DNA of 64,000 bases from Desmodus rotundus (taxonomy: Eukaryota > Chordata > Mammalia > Chiroptera > Phyllostomidae): positions 18,176,739 to 18,240,738 of the forward strand of contig NC_071397.1 in assembly GCF_022682495.2 (NCBI RefSeq). The letters are read 5' to 3'. Shown piece by piece: positions 58,700-64,000 of the stretch; position 1 is the first letter of the stretch; each line of letters begins with the position of its first letter. A model generated the notes under the pieces. That model did no database searches. It saw nothing but the letters and a program-made list of their open reading frames with translations, and had not been told where the DNA came from. A program made the position numbers and the translations under genes.

Positions 58700-58739
58700 A
58701 GAATCAGAGAGGAAAATCTAACAGGAAGACAAAACAATT

Positions 58740-60650
58740 CTAATTTTGTATAGACCTAATAACATCAAAATACATAAAATAATATTTTCAGAAATAAAAA
58801 GTATAATAGACAAATCCATGATCATAGTGAGAGATTTTTAACATACCTCTTTCATTAAAGGATATAGATAAAAATGAGCAGGAAAAATGTGAAAATATGG
58901 GAATTTGAATCTGATGATAAAGTTTGATATAATCAATATATACGTAATGAAAAATACACTCAAAAACTGCAGACTACACATTTGTAAGTATGTATAGAAC
59001 ATTATAAAAATTTGACCATATGCTGGATCATAAAGGGAGTCTTAACAAACATCAAAAACTGAAATAATGCAGAGTATGTTCTCTGACATAACATGATTAA
59101 GCTACTAATAAATAACAAAGATACCAATACAAGACCCCACAATTAGAAAATTGTAATATATTACTAAATAACCCAGTGGGTCAAACAATCAAATAGAAAT
59201 TAAAATATAGTTTTAATTAAATATATTGAAAATATGACATACAACTTTGGATGTGGGCTTCATCCGAAGTTATGCTTCTGGGGAAATTTATATGCTTGAA
59301 TGCTAGAAAAGTAGAAACACTGAAAATGAATGCCTAAGTATCATTTGAAGAAGTTAGGAAAAGAACAGCAAACTTGAAGAAAGTAGAGAAGGTAAATAAT
59401 AAAGAACAAAATAGAAACTAATAAAACAGAAAATAAACATATGATGAGGTTTAACTAACCCAAAAGTTAGTTCAACCTTTTGTCTTTAAAAAAATACTGC
59501 TTTATTAACAAACACCTGATTAAGGAGGGAAAGAGCGGGGGAGTGAGACAGAGAGAGAGGGAGAATTAATGTGCAAATAATTTTAGGAATAAAAATAATT
59601 AAAAAATATAATAGGATTTCATGTGAATAGATTGTGTCAATAATTTTGAAAATTTAGAGAAAATGTACAAATTCCTAGAAGATCTGAATGTACCAGAATG
59701 AACACAATAAGAAATAGAAGGATCTAAATAGTCCTGTGTCTACTGAGAAGAATTAGCATTTAATTAAAATCTGTTTCACCCTAGATGCTTCCCTAATGAA
59801 TTCTAGCAAGTATTTAAAGAAGTAGTTACATCAATCTCATACCAGCTTTTCCAGAGAATAGAAACAGCAGTACCTCTTATGATACCCACGTAACGCTGCT
59901 ACCCAGTACTGACGAGATTATACAAGGAAGGAAATAACAGGCCATTCTCTGTTACGAACATACATGTAAAAATTCTAAAAAATAATAATTAATCAAGTAT
60001 AGTGATAGATAAAAAGAATAGTACATAATGACCAACCCCCCGTGCTTAGTTCAGACTTGTGAGATTGAGTTTAAGTTCAAAAGTCAATGTAATTTGCCAC
60101 AGTAGCAGATAAAAGAAAAAAAATCATATAATCATCTGAATAGATGTAGAAAAAGCTTTTAATAAAATTCAATGTCCACTTAAAATAAAAACTCTTGTCT
60201 TCCCATAGGTGTGTAGAAAGACCCACAAGAAACATCATACTTAATAGTTGAGCATGGAAAGCTTTTTCCCTCTAATAAGGAACTAGACGAAGGTGGCTAC
60301 TTCTATCTGACATTATATCAGAGGTTCTAGTCAGTGCAACAAGATGAGAAAAAAGAAAAACCCTATTATAATTGGAAAAGAAAAAATGAATCTGTCATAA
60401 TTCATATATAGGATGATTTTGTACGTACAAATTCTAAAATATCTACAGATATGCTATTAGAATTAATAGGGAACTTGAACACAGTCACAATGCCGTGGCC
60501 GATGAATGAAACCATGTATTTCGTTTCTGTCCATAATTAGATTTCTACAAACCAGCAACAAACATTTAGAAAATAAAATTGTAAGCATAATAACATTTAT
60601 CAATAGTATTTAAAACTTACATGTTCAAGAACTAATCTAAAAACAATGGG
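58740..60650 (+). mobile_element. Old LINE-1 ORF2 (reverse transcriptase region)
   Basis: The diverged plus-strand ORF2 RT region is recognisable by motif order: 'aaaatagaaactaataaaac', 'aattttgaaaatttagagaa', 'atgtagaaaaagcttttaat', 'gaaacatcatacttaatagt' and 'gaggttctagtcagtgcaac'. No substantial open frame survives. Confidence 0.65.
59487..59575 (-). mobile_element. VES SINE tail fragment (minus)
   Basis: An oligo-T/A start followed by 'gagagagagggagaattaat' resembles the complement of the VES 3' tail. It is truncated and sits within the L1. Confidence 0.35.
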
Positions 60651-60689
60651 CCTCTTACCCAGAAAACTACAAGAGATCGTTGGGAGGAG

Positions 60690-61262
60690 CTGAAGATTTA
60701 ACTAAAGGAGAGGTACAGCATGTTCATGAAACATTGAGAGCACAAAAGCATTGCTTTGTTACCGCTCCAAAAAGTAGTGGCTTAAGTCAGCAACGACTCT
60801 ATCTCTGCTTGTGGTTCCCTGGGGTGGCCGTGCTGTCTGGGAAGTGCTGCCGGCCTCACTGGGGTCTCTCAGCTGTAGTTAGACAGCAGCTGGGACTGGA
60901 GCATGCAGGGAGGCCTGACTCCCATCTGAGACCTTGGGGCTCAGCTGGGATGGCTGGACTCTGCTCTTTCTTTTCATGTAATCCAGGTATTTCCCTCCAC
61001 ATGGCCTTTCTATACGGTCTGTCCAACAGGGTATCTGAATTTATACAGCAGCCCGGGGCCCCCGAAAGTGTACAAGTAGAAGCGACCTGGCCTTGTTAAG
61101 GCTTTTGCCCAGAACTGGCCTGATGTTACTTCTGCCATATTCCACTAGTTAAGCAAATCTCAAAGTTAATCCATATTTAATCTGGAAAGGGACCGACTAT
61201 GTAAGGGCGTGAATACTGGAAGGTGAGGTTCACTGGGAGCCATCTTTAGAGGTTAGCTTCTG
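60690..61262. repeat. Ancient mammalian repeat, family unassigned
   Basis: 'aaagtagtggcttaagtcag', 'atgttacttctgccatattc', 'taagggcgtgaatactggaa' and 'gagccatctttagaggttag' belong to a widespread mammalian repeat with a 'gtggcttaaa' end. Confidence 0.5.
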
Positions 61263-62999
61263 CAATGTACTTTCTAGTCTTCAAAGAGTCATATCTCTCA
61301 CAGGTGAAATACGCTTGTGCCTTCCTCTCTCTGGACCCCCAAAGTCTCATCCCTTTATGGCATCAGCTCAAATCTTGCCATCTAAATCATGTTCAAATTC
61401 AGATGGGGGTCCTCAGATGGTTTCCCTCAGGTATTGCTCTTTGGGCGTGTTTCCTTCGGAGCAGATACTGAATTGTGCAGATTGTGGATTAAAAGGACAA
61501 GTAGTTTTTGCCCGACCCCACCCCGACTCTCAACACACAGTCACAAGAGTGGGATAGGATAACCAAATAGACCAGCCGCCCTTTTCATTAGAAATGACCC
61601 ATCTGGCCCTGAGAAACTTCCTTAACCTGCTTCCTTCCCAAAGAAGTTTAATGACCCGGAGAGCTCTCTTCGTTTTGAAGTGTCTCTGCCTAAGCTGACA
61701 CAATTCTTTAGAAAATTTCGTGGGCTTCCGATGTACCAAATGATAACTTGACTCCCTTCGAAAAGTCTCTCACCACTTTTCCGCTTCCCTTTGTTGCTCT
61801 GTAGCAAACTGCCCAAGCTAGGTGGCTTAAAATAGCAGTTTATTTCTTATAACTTTGTGTATTATCTGGAAAATAGTGATAGATTGGACTGGACTACATT
61901 AAAGTTATAAGGAACTCCTAAAAAAATCAGTGAGACAGATAACCTTAGAAAAAAGGGGGGAAGATAGAAACAGTTACTTCAGAAACTAGATTTCTAAATG
62001 GCCAATAAATATACATTTATTGGGAGAGAAATAGTAATGTTCTATTTCTTGACCAGGGTAATAGTTATAACAGTTGTTCTTTTTGCAATAATCCACCTTG
62101 AGCTATGTAACTCGAAGAGAAGTTTATTTTAAAAAAGAAGAAATATTATAAATTTTAACTTAGTAGGGCATACAGCAATCCATTCTCCCTGGGAGAGGCG
62201 TCTCGGCCCAGTTATGAGGGAGGAGGAAATGTACACCAGGCCAAGCAGGGGGAAGAAAGTATTCTGGGAAAATGAATTCCTTGAGCCCAGGAATGAAAGT
62301 GTGACAGTTTGCCGTAAATTGGGGCTCTGCAAGGAAGCTCATATGATGGGCTAGGAGGAAGGGAAGGTGAGAAGGAAGAGGAAGGAAAGGTCCCTGTGAA
62401 GTCACTCAGAGTTTATGATGCTGTTCAGTGGAGATACCGAGAAGCTTTAGTGTGGAAGTGTAGGTTATGATTTGCATTTTTAAAAATCAGGCTGACTTCA
62501 GGGTGAATTGGTCGAGTCTGCCTGGTAAGTCGTGTCCACCGCCATACACCTTCTAAGTTCTCCTTTCGCCCAACTGCAAAGGCTGAGTGAATGGCGGGTC
62601 AGTTAATAATAGCCCCAGAACGCAAGGATGCTCAGAGAGGCACTCAGCCTCACTCCGGGTCCTTGCTCATTAGCCCTAGAAAATCCCTGGGTGATCTGAA
62701 ATAGAAGACAGGCACAGAATCCTCTGGGAAAATTGCTCCACTGAAGTGTCTTAGTGGTGATGACTGAGTGTCCCCCAAACCGAAATACCGGGAAAGACAC
62801 GCAGATACTCAAGTACCTGCCTCTGCATTCATTCCCTACAACTAGCTCCTCCGGTCCTTTGTCAAGTCAAAACTAGCTATTCTTAGGCTTTTCCTCATCA
62901 AAACCAGTTATACCTGTTATAATACTTTACCTCCCACAACTAGATTGTTAAAGACATATTTTCCCCACAATTGCAAATTGGGAAAATCTACCTTGTTAA
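61263..62999. other. Intergenic, unassigned
   Basis: A short piece near 61800-61860 ('ctaggtggcttaaaatagca') is the same repeat family as at 60690. No gene is seen in the rest. Confidence 0.35.
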
Positions 63000-64000
63000 A
63001 GTCACGCAAATGGGAACCCAACAAAGCACTATTAATCGGAGAAATGCTAATTAAGAGGAAGTATTTCGCAGCTATCAAAGTGGCCCGAAATTAAAAGGCT
63101 ACTAATGTAACAATGGGGAAAGGAAACGGCCTCGGGCTCGCGGTGCAGATGAGCTTGGAGATGGGTCTGGCCGTTCTGGAGTGCGGTTGTTCACACTGGA
63201 ACGCCACTTCTGGGTAGAGACTCTGCGGAGGTTCTCAAACTGTCTGTAATAAAAACCAATTTTTTTTTAATTCCAACCTATCGAGGCTCAATATTTTTGT
63301 AAAATAGAGGAAAAATTAATAAATAAATAAAATGTAAAAACAGACATATGGAATAAAAGCCTGAGTACTTTTTCAAGTATGAGATTCAGTAGACATAAAA
63401 GTATTTCGTTCAACTGCTTTTAAACTTTCTAAATGCTTATTCTCAGTTTCTGCACTTGCCTCGTCGTGAACTGGAAGTAGTGAGCTGCGTGCGGGGGGGG
63501 GGGGGGGGAGCGGCTGGGCTGCAGGTCACTCCAGCCCACGGGTGCCCTTAAGGAAGAGCATTCACTGTAAGACTTTTAAGTACAAAAAGAACTAAATTAC
63601 TATCATAAGGGAAAAGAAACACTATAGTCATACAATGAAATATAACACAACAATGACAATGAATAAACTAGATTTACGCATATTAACACGGACAAACCTT
63701 GAAACCAAACACTGAGTGAAAAAAAATTGTCAGAAGAATATTTCTTGTGTGATGTCATTTATATAAATTTCAAAAACACTGAAAGTGACGTTGTACAAAG
63801 GTCTTGTGGGTATTAGCACTGGGAGATTACACACCAACTTCAGGTTAGTGATTCCTCTAGTAAGTGTGGGAACGAATGTGAGCCGAGGGAACTTGGATTT
63901 CATCTGTAACGTTTATTCCTATAAAACACTGAGACAGATACTGTATAATATAAATACTTGTTTCATCGAGGTATTAGGTACGTGGGTGCCATGTTATTTC
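63000..64000 (+). mobile_element. Old LINE-1 3' end, running off the window
   Basis: Diverged ORF2 C-terminal and 3' UTR sequence: 'acacggacaaaccttgaaac', 'gcagaagaatat'-like text, 'gtgatgtcatttatataaat' and 'acacaccaacttcaggttag'. A G16 run at 63493-63508 interrupts it. It continues past 64000. Confidence 0.6.

Noticed and set aside
1..64000. CRISPR arrays, operons or other prokaryotic systems
   Set aside because: Direct repeats here are dispersed SINEs/LINEs and microsatellites; gene density and splicing signals are mammalian.

Overview
The window is mammalian nuclear DNA, most likely from a bat. The main evidence is four tRNA-derived SINEs of the bat VES type, three with clear target-site duplications. 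LINE-1, LINE-2, MIR, MER5 and Tigger/mariner-type relics fill much of the rest. Intergenic sequence and transposon relics dominate. Only two host-gene-derived loci are recognisable, and both look broken. Family names are recalled from memory; no database search was run.

Layout. 150-5140: old LINE-1 material on the minus strand, split by a TATDN1 processed pseudogene (485-1658). 5150-26470: mostly unassigned sequence with MER5, MIR, LINE-2, VES, a complete Tigger-like element (20124-20855) and a TIR element (23599-23917). 26475-30240: an internally deleted minus-strand LINE-1. 30240-37230: mostly unassigned, with a MIR and a minus-strand VES. 37230-41867: an MHC class I heavy-chain locus on the minus strand. 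43260-46333: LINE-1 pieces and a TIR element. 51211-51882: an internally deleted mariner. 53095-64000: LINE-1, MIR, VES and unassigned DNA; the last element runs off the window edge.

The MHC class I locus is the focal point. Exons 2-5 (alpha1, alpha2, alpha3, transmembrane) form an uninterrupted 945-nt frame of about 315 codons with canonical splice sites and phases. The ends are damaged. The usual start codon reads CTG, the exon 1 donor GT reads AT, and a deletion fuses intron 5 to the middle of exon 7, removing exon 6. The promoter is split by a roughly 1.34-kb LTR-like insertion that moves the NF-kB/ISRE region away from the proximal promoter. The intact part has unusual structure. A 15-bp unit is triplicated in the alpha1 groove and contributes to a net gain of seven residues. 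Another 15-bp unit is present four times in the transmembrane exon. Alpha2 lacks four residues, and two conserved A-pocket tyrosines are replaced. The locus may be a recently disabled class I gene or a non-classical gene driven from the LTR. RNA evidence would be needed to decide.
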